In this document: piece by piece, positions 21,340 through 31,941 of the stretch | Numbering within the stretch: the first letter of the stretch is position 1 | How the letters are laid out: each line of letters opens with the position of its first letter | DNA from: Simmondsia chinensis | Taxonomy: Eukaryota; Streptophyta; Magnoliopsida; Caryophyllales; Simmondsiaceae | Direction of reading: 5' to 3' | Assembly: GCA_018398585.1 (NCBI GenBank) | Contig: JAGTTD010000002.1 | Location: forward strand, 34,216,186-34,280,185 | Length of the DNA: 64,000 nt | The notes under the pieces: generated by a model | Seen by the model: the letters and a program-made list of their open reading frames with translations, nothing else | Database searches by the model: none | Told to the model about the DNA's origin: nothing | Program-made: the position numbers and the translations under genes

Positions 21340-21880
21340 AAGGCGTGCTTAGTCACACAGGGTTATAAACAAGGTATGGCATCAATTATGACAAGACCTT
21401 TAGCCTTGTTGTTAAACCCGCAACTTTTCGTAATGTCTTAACTATTGCCACAACACGAAAATGGCCCATTCATCAGCTTGATGTCAAAAATTCCTTTCTA
21501 AATGGTACTTTAAATGTGGAAGTGTATATGAAGTAACCATCGGGTTTTTTGAATAACAATTTTTTGAATTATGTTTGCCAGCTAAATAAATCATTATATA
21601 GGCTGAAGCAAGCTCCTCATGTGTGGTATAATCATTTTGCTTCCTTCCTTCATCGCCTTGGGTTTTGTAATTGTAAATCTGATTCTTCCATTTGTTTCTT
21701 CTGCGCCGTGGGACTGATATGGCTATTTTGCTGCTCTATCTGGATGACATTTTTCTTAGTGCTTCCTCTACTGCCTTTCTTTAGAGTTTATTGCACTCTC
21801 TTCATTTTGAGTTCGATATGACAGATTTGGGCTATCTTAACTACTTTCGTAGGATTTTTATTTCACATCTTTATAGTGGT
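21340..21880 (+). pseudogene. Copia reverse transcriptase, broken
   Basis: Pieces in shifting frames match copia [16 protein letters not shown] and [14 protein letters not shown] lie near 21405-21510, where the family has HQLDVKNAFLNGDL with the first catalytic Asp. NKSLYRLKQAPHVWYNHF lies near 21584-21640, and LYLDDIFLSAS near 21731-21765 keeps the double Asp. LHFEFDMTDLGYLNYF lies near 21795-21850. At least one frameshift and a stop (MK* near 21535) break it. Confidence 0.85.
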
Positions 21881-22610
21881 TTATTCTTATCTCAGTCTAA
21901 GTATGATTATGATTTTGCTTGAGAAAAGTGACATGTTAGCTTGCAAACCAGTTGCTACTCATACTGATTCTAGGTTGAAGATCTCTACTTCTGATGAAGA
22001 ACCTATGACTGATGTCACCTTGTATCGATCGGTTGTTGGAGCACTACATTATCTAATCTTTACTCGTCTTGATATTTCTTATGCAATGCAATAGGTGTGT
22101 TTATTCATGCATGCTCCTTGTCTTCCGCATTAGGTCTTTATCAAACATATTCTAATGCCGACTAGGCCGGATGTCCTGACACTTGTCCCTCCATATCGGG
22201 CTTTTGTGTGTTTTTGGTGGGAACATTATTTTTTGGTCCTCTAAATGCCAGTTGTCGTCTCTCGCTCCAGCACTAAAGATGAAAACTGAGCCGTTGCTAA
22301 TGCTATCTCAAAATGCTGTTGGCTGTGATCTCTTCTTGGTGAGCTTGGCATCAGCATCTCCAAAGCCACTTTGGTTTACTATGACGATGTTTCCACCTCC
22401 TATATCACAACCAATCCTATCCAACATGTTCGTACCAAGCATATTGAGATTGATATTCATTTCGTGCGTGAACAAGTTCACATAGATCTTCTTCATGTAC
22501 TTCATTTGCCCTCTTCACAGCAGCTAGCGGATATCTTTACCAAGAGTCTTCCTCGACACTTGTTCTTGTTCTTCAAGCACAATCTTTGCATTCGATTATC
22601 TCTTATGACG
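21876..22610 (+). pseudogene. Copia RNase H, broken
   Basis: KPVATHTDSRLKIS and LYRSVVGALHYLIFTRLDIS (21940-22080) are the connection and start of RNase H. The ADW- and CD-containing middle is shifted in frame (22080-22370). YYDDVSTSYITTNPIQHVRT and HIEIDIHFVREQV, then QLADIFTKSLP, finish the domain at 22370-22560. Frameshifts occur near 22090 and 22370. Confidence 0.83.
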
Positions 22611-22611
22611 A

Positions 22612-22621
22612 TTGAGGGGGA
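22612..22621 (+). promoter_or_regulatory. Polypurine tract of the short-LTR copia element
   Basis: TTGAGGGGGA abuts the right LTR start (TGTTAGAATAC at 22622). Confidence 0.88.
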
Positions 22622-22772
22622 TGTTAGAATACATTGTTTAGGCTTGTTATACATATGCTTGGATACAATGTGATATTGTTTATAGGCCCAAAGTGCCCAG
22701 TCTTGTATAGCTAATGTTCTATAAATATGAGAGAGGGCCACCTCATTTGGTATGTTCCATTCTAAACTTCCA
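22622..22772 (+). repeat. 3' LTR of the short-LTR copia element
   Basis: It matches 18019-18170 with scattered differences and is followed by the target duplication CATCT. Confidence 0.92.
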
Positions 22773-23937
22773 CATCTAGATAAAGGCTATACACTCACCA
22801 TACCACAATCTTTGCTCAAGAATTGGATGGCGGCAAGGTTAGGGTTTCACAAAGAGCTATTGAGGAAGAAGAAGAGAAAAATGAAAGCAAGAATCATAAA
22901 ATGATAAACCATCCTTTTCTCTTTCTAAAATCATCCCCCCCCCCCCCCCCCCCCCGATATATTCTTTCAGCTTCTATCTGTGTTTTAACCCATAGTGCCA
23001 TCTCAGTCGTTGATTACATTGCATCTAACATGCCAGATTCAACCAAAAGAAACATAATCTCAGCCATGGTGAGCGTGACACATGTCTTTAGGAGGCTACT
23101 AGAGATCTTGACACAAGTCTAGGGAGGTTAGAGGGTTTAGGGTTCCCAAAGTGGTGCAGAACATGGTCAATGGCACAGGTAAGTACTACACGCACCGGGC
23201 AGGAGCAAAATAGTCAATGACCAAAATGCCAAAAGTTTCAAAATCAGAATGGAAAAGCCATTACTTTTCCTCTTACTTACAATAATTCCACCAGTGGAAA
23301 TACACATTGATTGAACCGGGGTGCATAGACCCCACAGCTTTACCACCTAACCTTTAAAATTGTATATGCATTGGTACCATAAATAGCCTTATATTGTAGT
23401 GGTCAAAGGTCCTCACCTTTTCCCTGAAGATTGCAGGTACGAGCTCTAATAAGATAATTATATATGTTTTCCAACATTTTGCCTGTTAGTCCTTAAAGGC
23501 AATTTTATAGTATCCAACTTAGTGATAAAAGCGTTTTTCGTCTTACTTCTTGATCATAGTTTCACTTTTAGGAAAAGCAAGCACTTTTCTTAACTTTTTT
23601 AAACTAAATCCTAATTTTTTAAACCTTGGATATTTTCTGTCTTCTTTCACCAATTATTTATATATACTTATATCATTATTATTCTAGATCCGCCACTAAA
23701 TGCCACCGTGTACGTTTACCTGCCTAAAACACTAACGTTGTATTTTGACTTAATGAATTTTTCAAGCTTTGCATTTTGGGACAAATAACTATATTTTCCA
23801 ATATAGTCCTACACATTGAAGTCATAGTTAGCATATATAGGGCTCAATAATCAACACATATCAAATAAAAAAACCCATCCCAGCAAAAGCAAAAAATTTA
23901 TTATCTTTGTTGAGAAAAAGAAGTTATATTCTCTTTA
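22773..23937. other. AT-rich spacer with a C21 run
   Basis: A plus-strand frame 22823-23122 (99 codons) includes ISAVDYIASN-like sequence. It spans the C21 homopolymer at 22935-22955, so its continuity is not trustworthy. The rest is AT-rich with no gene that I can support. The first part was continuous with 17842-18018 before the copia insertion. Confidence 0.5.
22935..22955. repeat. C21 homopolymer
   Basis: This is an uninterrupted run of 21 C residues within the spacer after the copia element. Confidence 0.95.
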
Positions 23938-24322
23938 GGGTTATTTACGCGAAAGGTCCCCGTACTTTGTCCAATGTGTCAATTTAGTGCTTTTAATTTT
24001 AATTATGTTAATTTAGTCTCTGTACAATTGATATTGTGTCAATTTGACCTTTAGAGTAAAATTTATATGAAAGATTTAAAGAAATTTTAATGCTTCGGTC
24101 CTACGTCGAGTTAATTTGAGTCAACCGGTGCATTTATTGGGGTTACTTGCATTTAACATGGTTATGTTGGTAAAAATTACATCATTAACTTAAATTTAAT
24201 TTCACCGACTGACTAAATTGAAACAATATTAATTGTAGAAGGACTAAATTGACACAATTAAAAGTAAAATGACTAAACTAATACAATTAAAAAAGTATAG
24301 GGATCTTTGAAATAAATATCCC
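23938..24322. mobile_element. MITE-like element with about 50-bp terminal inverted repeats
   Basis: The left end reads GGGTTATTTACGCGAAAGG. The reverse complement of the right end reads GGGATATTTATTTCAAAGAT, and the match continues through TCCC-TACTTT and TCAATTTAG-like blocks for about 50 bases. The 385-bp interior has no gene. A diverged relative lies at 60296-60575. I could not find a target duplication, perhaps because the right flank is a C-rich expansion. Confidence 0.7.
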
Positions 24323-24332
24323 TCCCCCCGCG

Positions 24333-24354
24333 CCCCCCCCCCCCCCCCCCCCCC
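24333..24354. repeat. C22 homopolymer
   Basis: A run of 22 C residues lies in a C-rich flank of the MITE-like element. Confidence 0.93.
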
Positions 24355-24756
24355 TGAGCTCCACCACCCCCTCTATCGCCAGTCACCACCTCCAAACTCT
24401 TCGACTTCCCCTCAATTTTTGACTTCGACAACCACCACCATATGATTCTTTTTTGGAGAGTAATAGTGTGACTAATCATCTCCTTCCTTTTCAAATATGA
24501 ACATCAGAAGCCAGGTCTGGAGGTGGTTTCTCTGCCGTTGGTCTCATCATCCTCGTCCTTGTTTCCCCGGCGTGGAATATTTCCTAGTTACAAATAGGAA
24601 GTCGGAGATGACTAGAAGAAAGAAAGTCGAAGAATCGAATGATAAAGTCCAGGGGTACACCTTGTTTGTGGATAACCAACCAGTGTAGATGTATAATTAG
24701 TAGTTAAAAAGGGATTGTTTTTTTTTTATATAAATCATGGGGATGTAATAGATGCA
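24355..24756 (+). other. Short exon-like sequence of unknown origin
   Basis: Near 24508-24585 the plus strand encodes a Gly-rich start followed by a hydrophobic run (GGGFSAVGLIILVLVSPAW), which would be a membrane segment. In another frame, 24497-24688 ends VQGYTLFVDNQPV. The two do not share a frame, so this is at best a broken fragment. Confidence 0.25.
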
Positions 24757-24964
24757 ATGATTGTAAGGTTATCCTGGGGGAGGACCTCTCAACACAACAC
24801 GGGGTAGTATGTGAGGAGGTCAAGTTCAAGAGAAGGGGCAAAAAAACCACATCATCACGTATCAAAGCAATGGAGCACATCATCACGTATCAGAGCGGTG
24901 AAGTAAAGACTTAGATTGACTATATACTACTATGAAAGAGGATTCAAAATAATTGCAAGGATTG

Positions 24965-25560
24965 CAAGGTTATCCCGGGGGAGGACCTCTTAACACAACA
25001 CAGGGTAGTATGTACGGAGGTCAAGGTCAAGAGAAGGGGCAAGAAAACCATCAAACCATCACAGCCACGCACGTGCTAGAGGGATCTAAAGGGGGAAAAG
25101 TCCGAAGTCTTTAAGGGAAGAATGGAGGCTGCTTGGAGGGGATTGTGAGGGGGATTTAAATCAATTGTGGAACCCAAAAGATCAGAGATGTGGCACGTGA
25201 GATCCTAGAAGTATCAAAGGGTAGGGCACCAAACAACAAAGAGACTTGGTGGTGGTGTAAGGAAGTACAGGAAAAGATTAAGGCAAAATGAGACTGCTTT
25301 AAGGAGTGGGATCAGAGTGAAGAGGAAGACAAGAGACAACAGTACAAATAGGCTAAGGAGGAAGCAAAGATAGCAGTAAGAGACGCACAATCTAAAGCCT
25401 TTGAAGAGTTCTATAAAAGGTTGGACACAGTTGAGGGGGCTAGGGACCTCTATAGAATTGCAAAGGCAAGAGAAAGGAGGGCCAGAGACCTAGACGAAGT
25501 AAGGTGCATAAAGGGAGCAGACGGAGAAGTGCTCGTGGACGAGAAACAAATTAATGATAG
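24965..25560 (+). pseudogene. RTE LINE endonuclease end and linker
   Basis: CKVIPGEDLLTQHRVVCTEV is the conserved end of the RTE endonuclease. The linker follows in another frame with ESWWWNDEVQEKIKAK-like sequence (about 25240-25280), KQQYK and AIRDAQSKAFEEFYKRL-like helices, and DGEVLVDEKQINDR at about 25520-25560. A TGA replaces the Trp codon expected next. The catalytic part of the endonuclease is missing upstream. Confidence 0.78.
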
Positions 25561-25649
25561 GTGAAAATCCTACTTCCACGAACTGTTTAATGAAAAGGGT
25601 GATATTGTTGCATCCTCAGGGGAGGTACAAGCACCAGCGGAGTAGGAGA

Positions 25650-26600
25650 CTAACTGCTACTGCACCAGAATTAGAACTCGAGGAAGTTAGGGAAGCATTG
25701 AAAAAGATGGGCAGGGGTAAAGCAGTCGGCCCAGATGGTATACTCATTGAGGCATGGAAATGTACTGGAGAAGTGGGTATCAGATGGTTGACCAAATTAC
25801 TCAACCAAATACTCCAAGGGAAAAAGATGTCGGATGAATGGCGGAAGGGTACACTAGTTCCCGTCTACAAGAACAAAGGTGACATTCAGAGTTGTGCCAA
25901 CTACAAAGGAATCAAACTAATGAGCCACACTCTGGAGTTCTAGGAGCGAGTCATAGAAAGAAGCCTTCAACAAGATAGGGTCTCAGAGAACCAATTTGGT
26001 TTCATGCCAAGTAGATCAACGATAGAAACCATCCACCACCTAAGGAGGTCCATAGAGTACTACAGAGATAGACAAAAGGACCTTCACATGGTTTTCATTG
26101 ATTTGGAGATGGCATATGATAGGGTGCCGAGGGAGGCCCTATGAAGGGTCTTGGAGGGGAAAGGCATCCACGTGACCTATATATGAGTCATCAAAGACAT
26201 GTATGAAGACGCCTAAACCAATGTGCACACAATGGAAGGGGAGACAGACGCTTTTTCCATTACAGTGGGGGTACACCAAGGATCAGCCTTGAGTCCCTTT
26301 CTATTCATTTTGGTGTTGGATGAGCTGACTAGGCACATCCAAGGGAAAGCGTCTTAGTGCATGCTTTTCACCGACCACATAGTACTAGTGGGAGAATCTA
26401 GAGAGGAGGTGAATGACAAACTAGACCTTTGGAGGCTGGCCTTAGAATCGAAAGGTCTAAGGCTCAGTAAATTTAAGACAGAGCATATAGAATTCAAGTT
26501 CAACACCTTTACTATGCCAAGCACATAAGGGGTAAAGATTGGATCAGAGCACATACTATAGAAAGCATGCTTTAAATACTTGGGTTCCATGGTACAATAA
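25650..26600 (+). pseudogene. RTE LINE reverse transcriptase, catalytic motif lost
   Basis: The domain begins EVREALKKMGRGKAVGPDGI (25680-25740). It continues with GTLVPVYKNKGDIQSCANYK, ENQFGFMPSRSTIETIHHLR and MVFIDLEMAYDRVPRE (about 26090-26140, first catalytic Asp kept). [20 protein letters not shown] follows at about 26268-26325, then CMLFTDHIVLVGES at 26361-26400. The last motif is F-A-D-D in active members; here it is F-T-D-H, so the second catalytic Asp is lost. Several stops lie between these blocks. It is inactive. Confidence 0.88.
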
Positions 26601-26609
26601 GATGGCGAA

Positions 26610-27100
26610 GTGGATGGAGATGTCAACAACAGGGTTAAAGTGGGTTGGCATAAATGGAGAATGACCTCCGTGGTACTGTGTGATAGGAAGTTCCCGCTAA
26701 AGTTAAAGGGTAAACAGTATAAAACAGTAGTGAAGCCGGCTATGTCATATGGGGCAGAATGCTGGCCAGTTAAGTGCCATCACATCCAAAAACTGAAGGT
26801 GGCTGAGATGAGGATGTTAAGGTGGATGTGTGGGCATACAAGGAAGGATAGGACTAGAAATGACATTATAAGAGGTAAATTAGGCATTGCCCCAATAGAG
26901 GATAAGTTGAGGTAGCAACTTCTGCGGTGGTTTGGACATGTTAGAAGGAGACCCACCACTGCTCCAATCAGGAGATATGAACTCCAAATAATAGACGGGA
27001 AGAGAGGGAGAGGACGGCCGAAGAAGAGATGGATGGAGACAATCCAACAGGACCCCACCTATCTCAACCTAAATGAAGATATGGCCCTAGATAGAGCTTT
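26610..27100 (+). pseudogene. RTE LINE C-terminal region
   Basis: This 101-codon frame runs from 26610 to 26915, with MSYGAECWPVKCHHIQKL and MRMLRWMCGHTRKDRTRND. It is followed after one stop by [11 protein letters not shown] and [11 protein letters not shown] up to 27050. These are the conserved blocks after RT in plant RTE LINEs. The tail 27100-27600 repeats the last block in degenerate copies (GRPAKKSW near 27290 and GRPAKEEL near 27385). Confidence 0.82.
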
Positions 27101-27687
27101 GTAGAGGATTAGTATAGGTGTATCCGATTTAGGGGGTAGGAGCATCAACTCTGCAGATACATTGAGCACTCATAAGATACCACAAGGATGCTTATATGCC
27201 TGGGTAGTTATAGGTAGTTCTAGCATTTGTTGGGTGATTAGCGCTCCTAGGGTCTATTGGAGACAATTCCACAAAAGACAAGAGACGAAGAGGCCAGCCA
27301 AGAAGAGTTGGATGGAGATCCACCGCTACCCATGTAAAGGAATACGAACAACTCTATAGTACAGACAGGAAGAGTGGAAGAGGCCAGCCAAAGAAGAGTT
27401 GATTGAAGACAATCCGACAGGACCTCGCCTATCTCAACCTACATGAAGAAATGGCCCTAGGTAGAGCTTAGTAGAGGATTAGTCATAGGGTTTTAGGGAT
27501 AACTGATTCAGTGATGTAGGAGAACCAAGCACCCATTAGCTAGTTCTAGTATCACGAGGCTACTTAGGGTGTAGAGCTAAATGCTGTTGATACTTTCTGC
27601 ACTCTGTGCTCTCTATATCGCACTTTCGCTCTCTCCCTCTCTCTCAATCTCCTTCTCTCACTCCCTTTCTCTCTTTCTCTACTTTCT

Positions 27688-27688
<1 letters not shown>

Positions 27689-27724
<36 letters not shown>
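27689..27724. repeat. C36 homopolymer within a CT-rich tract
   Basis: A run of 36 C residues is flanked by (CTCT)n sequence at 27617-27688 and 27725-27765. Open frames of 75-92 codons on both strands here are low-complexity artefacts. Confidence 0.95.
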
Positions 27725-27726
<2 letters not shown>

Positions 27727-27964
27727 TCTCTCACTCTTTTTCTCTCTTTCTCTACTTTCTCGTACGTACGATCTTTCCCTATATACTTATATGCTTGTTT
27801 GCTCTTACCTTCTGCTGTGGTTGCTATGCCCCATGAGTACATGCTTAAACACTTAAATGATTATTTTGCCTACTTCGATTTTATGTTTACATGCTTATAT
27901 ACATACATGATTCACATAATTTCATTACCTTACATGCTCTGTATTCAGGAACTGCATAACTTTC

Positions 27965-28113
27965 AACTATTAGGTTAAGGGTCCTCGGAAACAGTCTCTC
28001 AGTAGGGTCTCACCCCGATGGGGTAAGACTGTGTACATCCTACCCCTCCTAGACCCTGCATAAGCGGGAGCCCTTGAGGCACTGGGATTGTTGTTGTTCT
28101 TGTTGTTGTTGTA
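27965..28113 (+). repeat. 3' tail of the RTE LINE with TTG repeats
   Basis: The tail reads TCGGAAACAGTCTCTC, then GTACATCCTACCCC, AGACCCTGCATAAGCGGGAG, CCCTTGAGGCACTGGG and (TTG)n. Diverged tails of the same type occur at 40460-40606 and 42090-42205. Confidence 0.85.
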
Positions 28114-28439
28114 ATATATGCTTATGTTCCAAGAAAAGTGAGGTAAATGAAGAGTGTGAGGTTAGGGTTCATTAGGGTTTGACACCTAAAGGAGGCAAAG
28201 GCATCTAAAGAGAAGGAAAATGGGGTATGGTTAGAGGATAGAAGGATTATAGTAAATTTGGCGAAATTCTCCAAAGGTTAAAAAAAGGAATCAGGAAGTA
28301 AGCAAGACTCCAAATACTAAAATGTTATCGAATATTACATGGCGCTACGACAGAACATTCACTCACGTTGTAAGTGGTGTACCTCCTCAGGGTAACATTA
28401 GGGAGTGAGGGTGAACCGACTACCCATCGCTGGGGTGGA

Positions 28440-29615
28440 GAGGAGGATCGTTGTATGGAAACAAGAAGAGGAGAATGTGGAAAAATTGCATCGAAGTATC
28501 ATTAATTGATGTAGAGGAGGAGCTAAGTAAAGAGTGGACAAAGGAGATTTTACTAATGGAAGGTGCAATGCAATGTGAAGTACTAAGCCTCAGGAGAAGG
28601 AAGTTTGTGGATGTCTTCCAAAAGGAGGAAGAAAGAGACTTGTTGCTGGAAAAATAGGTCTGGTGGTCCGATTATGGCATTTATGACATTAGAAAATGGA
28701 CAGAATTTGACCAGAACTTAAAATGGTTAGCTTGGATCGCATGCTATGGGGTACGTTTATAGGCTTGGTCATCAGAGAACTTCAGGAGGATAGCAGGAGA
28801 GACAGGTAGAATCGTCGCATTGGACGTCGAGTGCGGGCGATTTTCAAATTTGAAGTTGGATGGGTATTTACCGGTTGTCCTGACCACAGCAAGCTAACAG
28901 TGCGTTGTCCATGGTTTTGAGATTGGTCAGGTGGCATATGAAAAATTCTCAGAATGGAAGATTTCAGCAACAAAGAAATCCCAAAAGTCTCCAAGGAAAA
29001 TAGAGAAGATTTGGCCATGGAGCCCACCAATGACGATAGGGTTTATAATAACTCACCAGTGGTGGTGGTATCGCATGAAAAATCCGTGTTGGATGTCGCT
29101 AGGGAAGTTGAGTGGTGAAGAAACTCAAGAGGCAGAGCTTGGCGAAGCTAAGAATACAAGGAATAATGTTGTTTAAAAGTCAAAGAGCTTAAGTGAGATG
29201 TTCCCCCTGGGGTTTGTAAATCTGTTCGAAGTTAAAGTTTAGGAAGTTGATGCACTAACGACTTCAAGTATTCCGCAGTCTTAAAGGGAAAGCTCGACAG
29301 AGGAGGTTAGAGAGGATCAATTGACCCAGTCAAATGACACTAGTGACACTTTTGCACTAGGGCTTGTCAATCTCTTTTAAGTTTCAATTCAAGAGGAAGT
29401 GGCGCTTCCTTCTTCCGAGAATCAAATGGCTAACCTAAAGGCAACCACATGCAATAGAGTTCCATCGAAGAAAAGCATGGAGGATTCGATCTCATTGGAA
29501 TTTATTAGGAGCTCGAAGGAGACCGTCAATAAGGAAGCGTCCAAAGTGTTGAAGGTAGGGCCTAGGCGTGTTCAGAAATGGAAGGAAGTCCACCATCATA
29601 TTGCATCATTCTGAA
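28440..29615 (+). pseudogene. L1-type LINE ORF1 remnant (DUF4283-like)
   Basis: One plus-strand frame, interrupted by stops, runs from about 28451. It includes WTEFDQNLKWLAWIACYG, an AWSSENFRRIAGETGRIVAL segment at about 28755-28815, and SPVVVVSHEKSVLDVARE near 29055-29105. It ends with Ser/Lys-rich sequence and stops at about 29612. The Trp-containing block with 'W...CYG.PL.AWS...F.RIG' resembles the region after DUF4283 in plant L1 ORF1 proteins, which bind RNA. No endonuclease or RT follows, so the element is internally deleted or only this part survives. The family assignment is moderate. Confidence 0.6.
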
Positions 29616-30262
29616 ACTAAAAAAATTTTCTAACCTAGCGGGAAGAAAAGGGAAACGTGGGAAAGATAATACCCTAACGGATCAAGTTTGACGCACTAAA
29701 GAATGTTGGGAGATGGGCAAAAGACTAGGTTTAAGCTATAGCAGCCCCAAAAAGTGACATGATCAACACTGTGACATTGAAGCTGGTGCACATGGCAATC
29801 CCCTACGAAAGAAAAAGAAGAACCGTATGCAAGTCCCGCTCTAATAGCCTATTAGTCTCGGGTTAATGGGAAAAGTTGTCGTTTGGATGGGCTCGCGTTC
29901 GACACCGGGAGTTTTCTTTGAGAGGATTGGCTCTTGAGTTGGAGTGGTGCTATTTTTGTGTAGGCATCTTTGGTGATGAGGTTTTCCAATGTGGCATTTT
30001 GTTGGGCGTCGATTTGTACTCGTTAATGTAGCAGATGTTCTAGGATGTGGCCTTAGGTAGATCATTTTTTTTTTTTTTTTGGTTCTATTTTTACCTTGAT
30101 GTTTTTTTTTTTTATAAATATTTTTGTTCTGTTTTTACCTTGATCTCTACCTATCTATGTGTGATCTCAAGTTCCACTTTCGTGGACGCTGATTTTTGTA
30201 TAGCGATTTCTTCATTAATTATAGGAGAAAAACCTTTCTCTTTATTATTAATAAAAAAAATG
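29616..30262 (+). other. Probable L1 3' end and AT-rich spacer
   Basis: The sequence ends with T-rich GTTCTATTTTTACCTTGAT blocks and TTATTATTAATAAAAAAAA at about 30242-30262, which looks like the 3' end of an L1 element. If so, ORF2 has been deleted between 29615 and here. No gene is visible. Confidence 0.4.
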
Positions 30263-30650
30263 TGGCATTAATTTTTGATAATTGATGGCAATCTTAAAAA
30301 ATTTTATCTAGAAGCTACACACTTATGAAGAACGTGAACATGAAGTGTAGTTCCATTAAATAATTACCCTACCTCTCACTAGATTCTCTTAGTTTTTCTG
30401 ATTAAAATCCAGAGCTTTATATATATAAAATAATAATAATTATTAGATCTAAATCAAGAAAATATAAATCATTGACTCTAATAAAAATTATAAAAATAAT
30501 TTTATAATTTAAGCTTCAATTTAAATTTAATAGTCATTATTATCTTTTCTCACTTCTCACCCTCTTAGGTAAATAATATCCTATGTATATATTATTATTT
30601 AAAGAACAAATAATGAGCACGTTGGGTGTCTCATGTCACCAAACAAGAAG

Positions 30651-31147
30651 TGTGCAGAAAAATTATAACTCTCGGTATGCAATCCAAATCAAATACCATG
30701 ACAATACGAGCTGTAAATGGACTAAAAGAGAAAAGAAACAAATGACACAAGGATTTACGTGGAAACCTCTTTACAATCGAAAAGGGGAGAAAACTACGAG
30801 CGAAGATTAGAGCTTTTATTATTGAATCAAAAAGAAGAATTACAATCACTCCTTCTCTCTTTCTCTCTCTCTCTCTCTCTCTGGCTGCGCCGCTGGGAAA
30901 ATACCTCACAAGAATATTGGATACAAAGTGAGGAACCCTACGTCACTATTTATACACGCGTGGAAAACACGGTTCCCGATCGATTGGGGCGTCCTACTCG
31001 ATCGGGGTCCCGATCAATCGGCGAGCTCACTGCAAGCGTCCTTGACTTACGTAACATTCCCGATTGATCGAGCTTCACCCGATCGATCGGCCTTCTAACA
31101 TCATCCCTACTTAAAGTTCTTAGGAATTTTGAGACATTTTCCTAACA
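30651..31147 (-). repeat. 3' LTR of the Tork-type copia element
   Basis: This is the 497-bp LTR. A (TC)n tract lies at 30855-30881. At 30975-31095 it holds several CCGATCGATCGG-like palindromes. The adjoining plus-strand AATCTCCACCTTGTCTCAAA is the reverse of the purine tract. Confidence 0.93.
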
Positions 31148-31362
31148 AATCTCCACCTTGTCTCAAAATCAATCAGCAACAATAACTCCACCTTCTCCAC
31201 AAACGGCCCCTCAACCGGGGCTAACACACATCAAATGCAAAGACCCACCAAATTTAACCAATGCTCGAATTTGCTCCCTGGTAGTACTTTAGTGAACACG
31301 TCAGCTGGATTGTCCTCAGTCCCAATCTTTTTCAACTCCACCTTTCGCTCATCAATCAGATC

Positions 31363-31902
31363 TCAAATGAAGTGATTGTTCATATCTATATGCTTCGTTC
31401 TATCATGATGAGACATCTGATCCTTTGCTAGGTGAATGGCGGACTGACTATCACAGTAGACTCTAACAGTGCCCTGCTCAGCACTGATCTCACTAATCAA
31501 ACCCTTAAACCAGACGGCTTCTTTGAATGCTTCTGTGACTGCCATATACTCGGCCTCGGTAGTAGACTGTGCTGTAGCAGACTGTAAACACACTCTCCAA
31601 TTGATAGCTGTGTCACCTAAAAAAAACACATACCCTGATGTGGACTTCCTCTTATTGAGGTCTCCACCATAATCAGAATCTACATACCCAACCAAACAAC
31701 ATTTACTTTTCCCATATTCCAAACAAACATCAGAAGTTCCACGAAGATACCTGAGAATCCACTTCACCGCATGCCAATGCTCTTTACCTGGATTCGTCAT
31801 GTACCTACAGACTTTGCTCACTGCAAAACCAAAAACTGGACGCGTACAAACCATCGCATATATAATACTGCCCGCTGCACTAGAATAAGGAATCTGAGAC
31901 AT
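31363..31902 (-). pseudogene. Tork-type RNase H, nearly intact
   Basis: This 179-codon frame on the minus strand starts MSQIPYSSAAGSIIYAMVCT and includes RYMTNPGKEHWHAVKWILRY. It also holds GYVDSDYGGDLNKRKSTSGY with the catalytic Asp, TEAEYMAVTEAFKEAVWF with the catalytic Glu, and VYCDSQSAIHLAKDQMSHHD. It ends before DLIDERKVEL, which follows a stop. The domain's acidic residues are kept, so decay here is recent or slight. Confidence 0.9.
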
Positions 31903-31941
31903 GTACCTGACATCCTCCTCAGTCTAAGGCGAATCCAATGC

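Larger units (their letters stand above)
18019..22772 (+). mobile_element. Ty1/copia element with short LTRs, complete but decayed (probably Ale/Retrofit lineage)
   Basis: The LTRs 18019-18170 and 22622-22772 are about 151 bp. The element is flanked by CATCT (18014-18018 and 22773-22777). The order gag, protease, integrase, reverse transcriptase, RNase H is that of copia. It has a primer site for initiator tRNA-Met with one mismatch and a purine tract TTGAGGGGGA. The coding region is broken by many stops and several frameshifts. Very short LTRs, a gag without an obvious CCHC knuckle and a Gly/Arg-rich tail suggest the Ale/Retrofit lineage, by inference. Confidence 0.93.
24757..28113 (+). mobile_element. 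RTE-clade LINE, 5'-truncated and decayed, with (TTG)n tail
   Basis: The element starts within the C-terminal end of the endonuclease (CKVIPGEDLLTQHRVV) and continues through a basic linker, the reverse transcriptase (about 25650-26560), a Trp/Cys-containing C-terminal region and a 3' tail ending in TTG repeats at 28088-28112. The RT sequence and the (TTG)n tail are characteristic of plant RTE LINEs. An 86-bp segment of the endonuclease end occurs twice (24757-24842 and 24965-25050). Many stops and frameshifts are present, and the RT catalytic site is mutated. A C36 homopolymer splits the 3' region. Confidence 0.88.

Noticed and set aside
22823..23122. 99-codon ORF after the copia element
   Set aside because: It crosses the C21 homopolymer, so the frame is uncertain, and the halves show no recognisable domain.
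23929..24331. 9-bp target duplication of the MITE-like element
   Set aside because: The right flank is a C-rich expansion and does not match the left flank.
27564..27856. Three overlapping frames around the C36 run
   Set aside because: They depend on homopolymer length and encode Pro, Gly or Leu-Ser runs only.
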